Below the pieces are notes generated by a model. It saw only the letters and a list, made by a program, of their open reading frames with translations. It was not told the origin of the DNA and searched no databases. Of a stretch of DNA of 64,000 nucleotides, positions 26,055-33,965 are shown piece by piece. The stretch covers positions 25,512 through 89,511 of the forward strand of contig CASFEZ010000004.1 of assembly GCA_949293815.1 (NCBI GenBank), read 5' to 3'. A program made the translations under genes and the position numbers. The number at the start of each line of letters is the position of its first letter. The stretch's first letter is position 1. The DNA is from an uncultured Eubacteriales bacterium. GTDB lineage: Bacteria; Bacillota; Clostridia; Oscillospirales; Acutalibacteraceae.

Positions 26055-28511
26055 TTATTCATGGCAGCGTACTGCGTCGGCTACGGGAGCGCAGTACAGT
26101 CGGGATACCGGCAGCTGACCGGCCAGCGCCGCCAGCGCGAGATAGCTCAGGTCAAACAGCAGCAGCGCCGTCAAGGGCAGACTGCCGTACCCCACAGAAA
26201 AGAAGGTGCGGTTCAAAAGCACGCAAATGCCAAGGGCGGCTCCGGTGCCCAACAGAAGCGGAATGCCGATTTCCAGCAGCGTCTCCAACAGCAGAATGCG
26301 CCGGAAATCTCCTTTTTGCAGCCCCACCGCCCGCAAAAAGCCCCAAAGGCTTCTGCGCCGGTTGACCTTCAGGTTGCTGTGCAGCGCCATGGCGAACAGG
26401 GAAAACACCGCCAGAGCCGTGCCGCCGATGGCGCTGAGCTGCGAAAGACTGTTCGCCAGCGTTTCCAGCTGCTGCCGCTCCTGTAAATTCTGGCGGACAT
26501 CCAATTGCTTCCCTTCGGTTTGGTACCAGTCGGAAAGGTTCGTCAGCAGCCTTTCCAGCTCTTCGGTATCATCGGGACTTTTGACGCTGAGATAAACAAA
26601 GCTGCTGGCCATAGGCATTTGCAGGGCGGAAAAACTTTCCGATGACCACATGAACTCTCCAATCGCCAGAGCGTCCATGCTGTTTTCGGAAAGCCCCGCG
26701 GTGTCCAGACAGGCGGCAACCGTAACGGTCAAATCCTGCCGCCGCCAGCTTCCGTTATCGGGTAAAACAGCGGTCAATACAAGGGTGTCGCCCGTCTGCC
26801 AGGCGGGCGTTTCGCTGCGGCTGTCATAGGTGTAAAGAACTGCCGTGCCATTGCTGAGTGCTTCGGGGGAGAGGTTCCCTTCGTGGGGCAGGGCAGCAAG
26901 GCGGGTCAAAAAGGACGGATTCACCCCAATAATCAGTCGGGGCGTCAGGCTCTCCTGTGGTGTAAAACCAAAGGTTTGCCGCTCTTCGGCGGTAAAGGGC
27001 ACCGGATTGCTGCCCTCGTGGGAAAAACAGTACAGCCGTTTGATGGCGGCCATGGTTTGCACCTCGGGATGGTTTTCCAAAAGCGATATGTCGCTGTCCG
27101 ATATGCCATAATATGGATTCATGGCAATGGTGCCGGTGCTGTCGTAGGAACCGCTGCTACAGACCAGCGTGTAGTCGGCGGGCGCAATTTGCGCGCTGCG
27201 CTCCCGAAAAGCGTCGGCGCAGAACAGACCGCAGCCGAACAGAATCAGCGATATAAAGACCATCACTGCGGCGCTTCCGGCGCTCTCGCCGTTGAGCTGA
27301 TAGCTTTTGATGGCATAGAGCAGAACCGGGTTGTTTGAGGTAAAACCGGACTTTTTTGCCGCCGGCGGAACATCGTTGTAGTACAGCAGGTTCCGCAGAA
27401 CCGGGGCTTTCATTTCCTTCAGGCAGCTGCCGTAAAGCAGCAAAAAGACGGGCAGAACGCTAAGGCACCAAAGCAGCAGCAGAACCGCCGGATGAAAGAA
27501 AAAGGCAAAGGGCGCGGTATCCCGTCCAAGGAACCATCGCACCATGGCGCACCCGAGCCCTGCGCCCACAAGGGAAGCGGGCAGCAGCTCGGCAAAAATG
27601 CTCCACAGGTAATAGCGCTTGAGGTCGGCAACCGTCAGACCGCCGAGCTTCAAATGACCGATTTGCTCGCTGCGGTCTTTTTTTTCGGCGGTAAAGATAC
27701 AGACGATGAAAAACACTGCGGCAGCGCCGGTGGCTATGGCGCTCAGATATACAAAGGCCCCTTCGTTCAGTCCCAGCGCGGCGGAAAGGGTTGCCCCATA
27801 GTTCGGCTGGGCAGAAACCACCCCGGCAAGGTTCTCGATTTCCGCCAAAGACGGCGCGGTGTTCCCCTCAAAGGTAAGCGCATAAAGCCGGTAGAGCGGC
27901 GACAGGTTTTCTTCTTTTGCAAAGCTGTCCGCAACCAGCGCGTTTGGCAGCGGCGCGGTATCGCTTTGGCTCTGGTTAGCGGAGGTATCGGCTAAAATGC
28001 CGCAAAGGGTAAAGGTTTTGCGCATGGTCTGCTCGTTATGGGCAAACAGGGTCAGGGAAATGGTTTGCCCAAGGTCGGCGTCGGGATAAAACAGAGAAAG
28101 CAGCGATTCTTCCACGGCGATTTGCGTGCCTGTTTCGGGCAAAACGCCCGCCGTAAGGCGTATATGCTGCATATCCCGCGCCGTCGCATCTGCCGTGCCA
28201 ATGACAAGGCGCCGTGTGGACAGCTCCTCTGTGGTGCTGCCGTACGCCAGCACCGTAAGGCTTCCCGACGTGCAGCGGGAATAGGTTTGCCGTATCGTTT
28301 GCAGCGCCTGTTCGTTTTCGGCGGCAATCAAAAAATCCTGCTCCCCGTAAAGCATGGCGCGGTTTTCCTTTTGGGTGCAAAGAAAGCTGTACAGCAGCAT
28401 CCCTTCGCCGATGATGAAAGCGCTGCATAAAAGGTATAGCACCGCTTTTTTCAGGTAGGTTTTCGGATGGGCGCGCAAAAAACGCAGCCAAAGGAGAAAT
28501 AGGGGTCTCAT
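26055..28511 (-). CDS. MacB/FtsX-type ABC transporter permease (second system)
   Basis: An 818-residue membrane protein laid out like the permease at 9405-11960: N-terminal helix (LYLLCSAFIIGEGMLLY), extracellular domain, three-helix FtsX core (about residues 250-375), second helix and large extracellular domain (about 430-690), and a final FtsX core with RAVGLQKGDFRRILLLETLL, a typical coupling segment. Start ATG 28511 has GGGGAGG 7 bp ahead and overlaps the ATPase stop as ATGA. Similarity in layout but not in close sequence suggests a distant paralogue of the first system. Substrate unknown. Confidence 0.83.
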   Translation of the reverse strand: MRPLFLLWLRFLRAHPKTYLKKAVLYLLCSAFIIGEGMLLYSFLCTQKENRAMLYGEQDFLIAAENEQALQTIRQTYSRCTSGSLTVLAYGSTTEELSTRRLVIGTADATARDMQHIRLTAGVLPETGTQIAVEESLLSLFYPDADLGQTISLTLFAHNEQTMRKTFTLCGILADTSANQSQSDTAPLPNALVADSFAKEENLSPLYRLYALTFEGNTAPSLAEIENLAGVVSAQPNYGATLSAALGLNEGAFVYLSAIATGAAAVFFIVCIFTAEKKDRSEQIGHLKLGGLTVADLKRYYLWSIFAELLPASLVGAGLGCAMVRWFLGRDTAPFAFFFHPAVLLLLWCLSVLPVFLLLYGSCLKEMKAPVLRNLLYYNDVPPAAKKSGFTSNNPVLLYAIKSYQLNGESAGSAAVMVFISLILFGCGLFCADAFRERSAQIAPADYTLVCSSGSYDSTGTIAMNPYYGISDSDISLLENHPEVQTMAAIKRLYCFSHEGSNPVPFTAEERQTFGFTPQESLTPRLIIGVNPSFLTRLAALPHEGNLSPEALSNGTAVLYTYDSRSETPAWQTGDTLVLTAVLPDNGSWRRQDLTVTVAACLDTAGLSENSMDALAIGEFMWSSESFSALQMPMASSFVYLSVKSPDDTEELERLLTNLSDWYQTEGKQLDVRQNLQERQQLETLANSLSQLSAIGGTALAVFSLFAMALHSNLKVNRRRSLWGFLRAVGLQKGDFRRILLLETLLEIGIPLLLGTGAALGICVLLNRTFFSVGYGSLPLTALLLFDLSYLALAALAGQLPVSRLYCAPVADAVRCHE

Positions 28512-29182
28512 GTGCACCCCTCCCCGCAGATACCGCCGTCGGCAATGCGGATGGTGCGATCCGCCAAAGCCGTAAAATCCGCATCGTGGGTGACGATAAC
28601 CAGAATGGGACGGTACAGCTTCTGCAAGGCAAACAATACCTGCTTTACGGTTTCGGCGGAAGCGGAGTCCAGATTGCCGGTCGGCTCATCGCACAAAATC
28701 ACCTTGGGGCGGTTAATCAGCGCGCGGGCGATGGCGCAGCGCTGCTGCTGCCCGCCGGAAAGCTGGCTGGGCAGATGGGAAAGCCGGTCTTTCAAATCCA
28801 GCTGCTCGACAAGACTGTCAAGATACCAATCCGAAAGCTCCTTGTCCGCCAAAAGGGCGGGCAGCTTGATGTTTTCCCGAACCGTCAGCTCCGGTATCAG
28901 ATGGTAGGATTGGAACACATAGCCAATATTTTCCCGCCGAAAGACGGAAAGCGGCGCCTCCGGCAGGGCGGTGATTTCCTGTTTGTCGAAAAAGATTTTC
29001 CCGCTGTCCGGCGTATCCAATCCGCCCAGCATATGCAGCAGCGTGGATTTGCCGGAACCGCTTTTGCCCATGATGCAGACGCTTTCGCCGTCTTCCATGC
29101 GCAGCGATAGATTGCGCAGGGCATATACTTCGTTTTCCTTGCCTTTGTTGTAGATTTTTGTCAGATTGTTTACGGTAATCAA
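28508..29182 (-). CDS. MacB/LolD-type ABC transporter ATP-binding protein (second system)
   Basis: A 224-residue ATPase: Walker A GKSGSGKST, Q-loop YVFQSYHLIPELTV, signature LSGGQQQR, Walker B ILCDEPTGNLD, His switch IVTHDAD. The open frame continues 105 codons upstream across the preceding gene, but TTG 29182 has a perfect AAAGGAGGTG 7 bp ahead and gives the family start (ITVNNLTKIYN), so it is the real start. It overlaps the permease gene and follows the VanZ-like gene by 4 bp. Confidence 0.9.
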   Translation of the reverse strand: MITVNNLTKIYNKGKENEVYALRNLSLRMEDGESVCIMGKSGSGKSTLLHMLGGLDTPDSGKIFFDKQEITALPEAPLSVFRRENIGYVFQSYHLIPELTVRENIKLPALLADKELSDWYLDSLVEQLDLKDRLSHLPSQLSGGQQQRCAIARALINRPKVILCDEPTGNLDSASAETVKQVLFALQKLYRPILVIVTHDADFTALADRTIRIADGGICGEGCT

Positions 29183-29186
29183 GGAA

Positions 29187-29783
29187 TTACACCTCCTTTT
29201 CCTGCCCGTTCGCAGTGCGAAGCTGCCGTTTCGCAGAAAGATACCGGGCGAGGATGCTGCCAATACACAGTCCGGCGAGCAGTAAAATCCCGTTGCCCGG
29301 GTCGATATAAATGGTTGAACCGCTAACGGATTGCAAAAAAATCCACCCTTCTGCCAGCACAAAATAGACAATGGTCCATAGGACCTGTAAGCGCCTGCCC
29401 TGCCGGTCGAACCGGCAAACGGCGGCAATGCTCCAAACAAGCGGCAGCAGGAAACAGACCAGATAGGTTTTGATAACGCCGGGCAGATGGAACGCACGCA
29501 TATCGCCCAGCCGGTCGCTCAAAAGCAGACCGAAGGGGATCAGGGTGTTCAGCCGGTCATTGGCAATCGCTTCCGGCTGAAAAGCGGCGGCATAGCGCGA
29601 AAGGTCTGTGGGGACATGAAAATCCGGTGCGCGCAGCGCCAGATAGCCGACCGCCGCAGCCAAAAGCACGGTGTTCCAAAACAGAATCCGCTTTTCCGTC
29701 CGGCGGCGAATCAGCTGTAAGACGAGCACCAGCATATACAAAATGGCAATGGCGCTGCCCCAGGTTTCAAAGGGAATCATCAT
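29187..29783 (-). CDS. Membrane protein, possibly VanZ-like
   Basis: A 198-residue protein with about five hydrophobic helices. The segment LNTLIPFGLLLSDRLG followed by a helix, and the C-terminal YIDPGNGILLLAGLCIGSIL, recall the NxxIPFG and DDxxxNxxGxxxG marks of VanZ-family proteins, but the match is loose. ATG 29783 has AAAGGAG 9 bp ahead. As first gene of the unit with the second MacB-like ATPase and permease it may be an accessory or immunity component; this is inference. Confidence 0.6.
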   Translation of the reverse strand: MMIPFETWGSAIAILYMLVLVLQLIRRRTEKRILFWNTVLLAAAVGYLALRAPDFHVPTDLSRYAAAFQPEAIANDRLNTLIPFGLLLSDRLGDMRAFHLPGVIKTYLVCFLLPLVWSIAAVCRFDRQGRRLQVLWTIVYFVLAEGWIFLQSVSGSTIYIDPGNGILLLAGLCIGSILARYLSAKRQLRTANGQEKEV

Positions 29784-29973
29784 GGCAAAAATCTCCTTTC
29801 CATCTTTGGTTTATTCTGCATAAAACGGACGACCGTTCTTTCAGTTAAATTTTAAAAAACAAAACAAAAGATTTGGTAATCAAATTCTTACAAATTAGAA
29901 ACGAAAAGGAAAAAATTGCTTAAAATTTAGAAAATGATTCCGTCTTTTGCTCCATGCTGCCGGAAAGAGAAAC

Positions 29974-30003
29974 AAAAAAACCGGCGCTTTGCAGCGTCGG
30001 TTC
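29974..30003 (-). terminator. Terminator after trpS
   Basis: On the minus strand ACCGACGC pairs with GCGCCGGT (one G-U) and is followed by TTTTTTTG. The remaining bases of 29784-30061 are AT-rich with no gene. Confidence 0.75.
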
Positions 30004-30061
30004 CGTTTTGTGTTGTATTAGCATGCGTGAAATATTCTTATTTACTGATAAGAGCCGGTGG

Positions 30062-31066
30062 TTATTTCCACAGACCAACCTTTTTCATAACCTTGCCTAA
30101 GGTTCGGTTCGCGAGGCGGGCGGCTTTTTCGGCGCCTTTTTGGGCGGTTTCTTCTAAGTAGGCTTTTTCGCCCTGGAGCTCCGCCAGCCGCTTCTGTACC
30201 GGGCGCAGCTCTTCCACCACCGCTTCGGCGACGGCGGCTTTGAAATCGCCGTAGCCCTTGCCCTGAAATTCGTCGGTAATCGCCTCGCGGCTTTTGCCGG
30301 TGCAGGCGGCGTAGATGTCCATCAGGTTGGACACGCCGGGCTTTTCGGGGCTATAGTAGACCGCCGCTTCGGAGTCGGTGACGGCGCTTTTTATTTTCTT
30401 GACAATCACATCCGCCGGGTCGGTCATCAAAATAAAGGACTTGGTATTCGGGTCGGATTTGCTCATTTTCTTTTCCGGCTCTTGCAGCGACATGACCCGC
30501 GCGCCGCTTTTTCCGATAAACGGCTCGGGCACCTTGAACACATTGCCGTAAATACCGTTAAAGCGCTCGGCAATATTCCGCGCCAGTTCCATATGCTGCT
30601 TCTGATCCGCGCCAATCGGCACATAATCCGCCTGATAAAGCAGAATATCCGCCGCCATCAATACCGGATAATCAAACAGTCCCACATTGACATTGTCGGC
30701 GTGTTTTTGGGATTTATCCTTAAACTGGGTCATGCGCGCAGCCTCGCCGAACTGGGTATAGCAGTTCAAAATCCACCCCAGCTGCGCGTGGGCGGGCACA
30801 TGGCTCTGCACAAAAATAATATTTTTTTCCGGATCCAGCTCCAGCGCCAAAAGCAGCGCGTATAATTCCAGTGTGCGGCGGCGCAGAAGCGGCGGCTCGG
30901 TGCGGATGGTCAGCGAGTGCAGATCCGCCGCGCCGAACAGGCAGTCGTAGTCCTTTGCCATTTGCGACCAGTTTTTCAGCGCGCCCAGATAATTGCCCAA
31001 GGTCGGCGTGCCGGTGGGCTGAATCAGGCTGAGTACGGTTTTGCCTGCGGTATTTGTCGGTTCCAT
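30062..31066 (-). CDS. trpS: Tryptophan--tRNA ligase
   Basis: Class I synthetase charging tRNA-Trp. 334 residues, the normal bacterial length. The start SLIQPTGTPTLGNYLGAL is the HIGH-type motif region and KKMSKSDPN is the KMSKS loop; GADQKQHMELARNIA binds tryptophan. Of two in-frame ATGs, 31066 is chosen since GGGGGA lies 4 bp ahead, while 31078 has no ribosome site. Its leader contains a hairpin with a T-run between promoter and start, so attenuation is possible. Tryptophan starvation sensing is suggested by this, but not proved. Confidence 0.94.
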   Translation of the reverse strand: MEPTNTAGKTVLSLIQPTGTPTLGNYLGALKNWSQMAKDYDCLFGAADLHSLTIRTEPPLLRRRTLELYALLLALELDPEKNIIFVQSHVPAHAQLGWILNCYTQFGEAARMTQFKDKSQKHADNVNVGLFDYPVLMAADILLYQADYVPIGADQKQHMELARNIAERFNGIYGNVFKVPEPFIGKSGARVMSLQEPEKKMSKSDPNTKSFILMTDPADVIVKKIKSAVTDSEAAVYYSPEKPGVSNLMDIYAACTGKSREAITDEFQGKGYGDFKAAVAEAVVEELRPVQKRLAELQGEKAYLEETAQKGAEKAARLANRTLGKVMKKVGLWK

Positions 31067-31094
31067 AAAATCCCCCATTTTGTATCGTTATTAT

Positions 31095-31137
31095 CAAAAA
31101 AGACCGAATTTCACCCGAACGGGTGAAAGCCGGTCTT
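31095..31137 (-). terminator. Terminator-like hairpin in the trpS leader
   Basis: On the minus strand AAGACCG...CGGTCTT and an inner TTTCACCC/GGGTGAAA form a long stem followed by TTTTTTG. It lies between the promoter at 31180-31208 and the trpS start, and could also end read-through from the upstream hydrolase gene. GAGCCG near the 5' end of the leader is complementary to CGGCTT in the hairpin and could act as an antiterminator. Confidence 0.7.
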
Positions 31138-31179
31138 GGCATGCGTATCTTGGCTTTTCTTGCAGCAACGGCTCTTTTC

Positions 31180-31208
31180 AGTATACCATGGTTGCCGCGG
31201 TCTGTCAA
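31180..31208 (-). promoter_or_regulatory. Promoter of trpS
   Basis: Minus strand TTGACA (31203-31208), 17-bp spacer, TATACT (31180-31185). The leader is about 105 nt. Confidence 0.78.
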
Positions 31209-31217
31209 TGAAACGGC

Positions 31218-32951
31218 TCAGTCTACAGATTTCTTTTTGTTTACGCCGTAAACCACGCCTACAGATACCACAACGACCGTCAGAATCGCGAAAACTGCAA
31301 TGCCGACCTTTGCGGTGGTGGTCAGGGTTTGGGGCTGCTCCGGTGCCGTAAGACCGGTAGTGGTAGGAACCGTCGCGGATTCCGGCGGGTCTGTAATCTC
31401 CACCAGAATAATCTCGGTCAATGTTTCCCCGGCGGGATTTGTCAGCGTAATGCGCGTGGTATTGGGTACGGTAGCGGCAGCGTCCGTTTGCAGCACCGCG
31501 CCGCCGGTCATCTGGTCATACTGACCGGATGAGGAAGAGGAAGAATCGTTGGTTGTCGGCGGCGTATAAACCGTATACAGGTTGCTTGGCGTATAGTTGA
31601 CGATATCGCCGTTCCCTGCCGCATAATATTCCTGAATGGACGGCAGGCTTGTCAAATTGAAAGCATAAGCGGGAATCAAATCCATCAGCACCTGCGCACC
31701 CAAATCGGTCAGATGGGCACCGTCGGTGGTATACGGCGCATAAATGCGGGTTTTGTCCTGCGGGTCATTCAGCGCCGTAACGCTGATATAGCCATCTGAG
31801 CCTGAGAAATAACGCAGCCAGTTGTTCAACTCTGCCAGCTTGTCGTCCGCTTGCTGCGACCAGACCAGGTCGCCCTCTTCGGAACCGTAGAACTCACGGG
31901 TATATCCTTTCCAGGATTGCCGTCCGAAAAAGTAAATTTTAATGCCTGCTTCTTTTGCCATATTGATTAAGGATTGATATCCGGCAATAATTTCATCCAC
32001 CGTAGGCGCCGGAACCAGTCCGCTCATGGATTTTGTCAGCGGGTGAAGAATATCATTCAGCCCGATTTTTACAAAAACCGCCTTTACGCCGGATTGATCG
32101 AGCACATCCTCCTGGAAACGGGTAAGACCCGCTTCGCCATACAGGTTGCTGATATTGGTAGCGCCGGTAATATCATGCAGCAGCTGGTTGCCGATAATCG
32201 CTTCCTGCGCTACGCCGACATTGGTTGCACCGCTCAAATACAGCTTTTCCGCCAGATACATGGGCGAGTTGTTTGCAAGGGTGGAATCGCCGAACAGCAC
32301 CACGCAGCTGTTCCCCGGACCATATGTATCCAGTCCGCAAAGGAAGGGCGTGGTGTGGTAGGTGATCGAACCGGAGTTCAGCGTCAGCGGTGCATTGGCG
32401 GAAAAAGTCAGATTATCAATGGCATTGCCCATTTCCACATAGGAAAGGGCGTTAATCAAGCCGCCGGTGGCAATGGCGGAAAAAGATTGATAATAAGCGG
32501 AAACAGACAGCTTTTCCAAATTTTCGGTATGCATGTCCACCGCGTCGGAATAGATGGTTTCGCCGGCGGGAATGCTGACCGATTCGCTGCCGTTAAAGGT
32601 TACGGGCAGCGAGGTTCCCTCGATAATTGCCGTGTCGCTCATGGAAGAGGTACGCGCAATGCGAACCGCCGTAATGTTCAGCGCAGAGGTACCGTAACGG
32701 TTGGAAAAGCGCAGCCGGACCTTTTCGCCGCCGACTGAGGTTTGAATCACGGTGCGCACACTGGCGTTCAGTAAAAAGTCGCTGAATACACGCGAACCGA
32801 CATAGTAGCCGGTGTTGACCGGCGAGGTGCTCCAGGATGCTGCCCAGGCGCTTTCCTCCTCGGCGGAAGCAAGGCAGCCCAACGGTGCGAAAGCGGAAAA
32901 ACAGAGCACGGCGCACAAAAGAATACTGAGCAGTTGATTGCGAATCTTCAT
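31218..32951 (-). CDS. Secreted, membrane-anchored SGNH/GDSL hydrolase (XynE-like)
   Basis: A 577-residue surface esterase. It has a signal peptide (cleavage near LASA, residues about 28-30), a jelly-roll-like N-terminal domain opening AWAASWSTSPV, the hydrolase domain with block I CVVLFGDSTLAN (catalytic Ser), block III KIGLNDIL and block V DGAHLTDLG (catalytic Asp and His), a Ser/Thr/Pro-rich linker from about residue 470 to 545, and a C-terminal helix with a KKK tail as anchor. Family members remove acetyl groups from xylan, pectin or other glycans. The specific substrate is not evident. It is monocistronic with its own promoter. Confidence 0.88.
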   Translation of the reverse strand: MKIRNQLLSILLCAVLCFSAFAPLGCLASAEEESAWAASWSTSPVNTGYYVGSRVFSDFLLNASVRTVIQTSVGGEKVRLRFSNRYGTSALNITAVRIARTSSMSDTAIIEGTSLPVTFNGSESVSIPAGETIYSDAVDMHTENLEKLSVSAYYQSFSAIATGGLINALSYVEMGNAIDNLTFSANAPLTLNSGSITYHTTPFLCGLDTYGPGNSCVVLFGDSTLANNSPMYLAEKLYLSGATNVGVAQEAIIGNQLLHDITGATNISNLYGEAGLTRFQEDVLDQSGVKAVFVKIGLNDILHPLTKSMSGLVPAPTVDEIIAGYQSLINMAKEAGIKIYFFGRQSWKGYTREFYGSEEGDLVWSQQADDKLAELNNWLRYFSGSDGYISVTALNDPQDKTRIYAPYTTDGAHLTDLGAQVLMDLIPAYAFNLTSLPSIQEYYAAGNGDIVNYTPSNLYTVYTPPTTNDSSSSSSGQYDQMTGGAVLQTDAAATVPNTTRITLTNPAGETLTEIILVEITDPPESATVPTTTGLTAPEQPQTLTTTAKVGIAVFAILTVVVVSVGVVYGVNKKKSVD

Positions 32952-33037
32952 CGGAAAAAGATCTCCTCTCGAAGCGGTTCAAAGACAAAAACCATAGAGA
33001 AAAAGGGCATGGCATTGCCTCTGACGATACATCATTT

Positions 33038-33066
33038 ATTGTAACATTGTTGCAGACGCAAGTCAA
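33038..33066 (-). promoter_or_regulatory. Promoter of the SGNH hydrolase gene
   Basis: Minus strand TTGACT (33061-33066), 17-bp spacer, TACAAT (33038-33043). The mRNA leader is about 80 nt. Confidence 0.7.
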
Positions 33067-33130
33067 TAAAAACACATTTAATTCATATGCTGTTCATTTT
33101 TTACTGTTGTAAAATTTCCCTGTAATGCAG

Positions 33131-33163
33131 CAAAAACCGAACCGCTTTTTGCTGCGGTTCGGT
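33131..33163 (-). terminator. Terminator after the small membrane protein gene
   Basis: ACCGAACCGC (33136-33145) pairs with GCGGTTCGGT (33154-33163); on the minus strand it is followed by TTTTTG. Between it and the gene stop lies a second imperfect hairpin (33205-33238). Confidence 0.65.
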
Positions 33164-33252
33164 TGCTTCAGCTGTTTTGGGGGATGCGGTATGGATTTTT
33201 AACAGCAAACCGTACGGCGGTAAACGGTACCGTGCGGTTTTTGGCGCATAAT

Positions 33253-33519
33253 TTATGCCGCCCGGTCGGGAAAGTCCGGGCAAGGGGACGGCAGCGCCGG
33301 CATATACAGGCATTTCTGATTAAAATGCAGGTGTTTTTTCAGCCTGCGCTGACGGATGGCGCTGCGTATATGCCGCAGGATGCGTCTTTTGCCATAGCGC
33401 AGCAGCACAGCGGTTCGTTTTTCAAAGGCGACCAGCCGCTCCTGCCGCATGAACATCACAACCAAGCCCAAACCGAACAGCAGCTCCAATGCGGTAATGA
33501 TAATATTGAAAGCAGTCAT
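33253..33519 (-). CDS. Small membrane protein of unknown function
   Basis: An 88-residue protein I do not recognise. It opens with one hydrophobic helix (FNIIITALELLFGLGLVVMF) and continues as a very basic tail with many Arg and Lys (GKRRILRHIRSAIRQRRLKK), so it is probably a bitopic inner membrane protein with a cytosolic, perhaps nucleic-acid- or phospholipid-contacting, tail. ATG 33519 has GGAGGG 8 bp ahead. It stands alone between terminators and is served by two tandem consensus promoters, each with a dyad in its spacer, which supports it being a real and regulated gene. Confidence 0.6.
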   Translation of the reverse strand: MTAFNIIITALELLFGLGLVVMFMRQERLVAFEKRTAVLLRYGKRRILRHIRSAIRQRRLKKHLHFNQKCLYMPALPSPCPDFPDRAA

Positions 33520-33578
33520 ATGTCTTTCCCTCCAGAGCAAAAATGATAAGAACAAATGTTTTTGTGCTCATCGGCGTT

Positions 33579-33607
33579 ATTATAGCGCTTTTTCGAGCGC
33601 GTGTCAA
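33579..33607 (-). promoter_or_regulatory. Proximal promoter with dyad spacer (small membrane protein)
   Basis: Minus strand TTGACA (33602-33607), 17-bp spacer, TATAAT (33579-33584): full consensus. The spacer holds GCGCT...AGCGC, a hairpin or operator. Confidence 0.8.
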
Positions 33608-33631
33608 GATGTTGGGGAACAAATTTTCGCT

Positions 33632-33657
33632 AAGGTGTCGGAATATTTCGACACCTT
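33632..33657. promoter_or_regulatory. Dyad GGTGTCG...CGACACC between two promoters
   Basis: A 9-bp inverted repeat (AAGGTGTCG / CGACACCTT) with an AT-rich centre. Read as DNA it is a 22-bp near-palindrome suited to a dimeric repressor. As RNA it would be a stem-loop in the distal transcript; the T-run behind it is short. Confidence 0.6.
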
Positions 33658-33679
33658 TTCGGTATTTGCTACTATCCAA

Positions 33680-33708
33680 ACTATACCACAATATATTGTG
33701 GCTGTCAA
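33680..33708 (-). promoter_or_regulatory. Distal promoter whose spacer is a perfect 16-bp palindrome
   Basis: Minus strand TTGACA (33703-33708) and TATAGT (33680-33685), 17 bp apart; CCACAATATATTGTGG (33686-33701) fills 16 of the 17 spacer bases. A protein bound there would block polymerase directly. Confidence 0.8.
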
Positions 33709-33827
33709 GTTTTCGTATACAATTTGTGCTTCTTCGACAGAAAAAAGCATAAAAACAGGCTTTTTTTCTTTTTTTGCTCATGCAGAAGCAAAAAGAAGAG
33801 ATGAAAAGAATTAAAAAATTTTTACAC

Positions 33828-33874
33828 TTGACAAAGAAAAAGGGATTTATATTTTATCCATAATGTGGTAGAAT
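33828..33874 (+). promoter_or_regulatory. Candidate promoters of obgE
   Basis: TTGACA (33828-33833) has TATTTT 16 bp further (33850-33855); a second, extended -10 (TGGTAGAAT, 33866-33874) lies closer to the gene. Either could serve. Confidence 0.5.
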
Positions 33875-33965
33875 ACAATGTAAAATAGTTTTTCTGTCCT
33901 CGCGGCAGGGCAGAACGCAGACGCGGCAGTTCGCCGCGAGTGGGTACAGCAAAGGAATTGTAACG

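Noticed and set aside
28508-29497. Longer form of the second ABC ATPase beginning at 29497
   Set aside because: The extra 105 codons lie antiphase to the VanZ-like gene and are Cys/Arg/Ser-rich without domain; TTG 29182 has a perfect ribosome site and the family start.
31186-31202. ACCGCGG near the trpS promoter as a T-box remnant
   Set aside because: It sits in the promoter spacer ahead of the transcription start and lacks the GGGTGG part and specifier loop.
33422-33781. 119-codon minus-strand frame upstream of obgE
   Set aside because: It spans both promoters of the small membrane protein gene, and its likeness to real proteins is nil.
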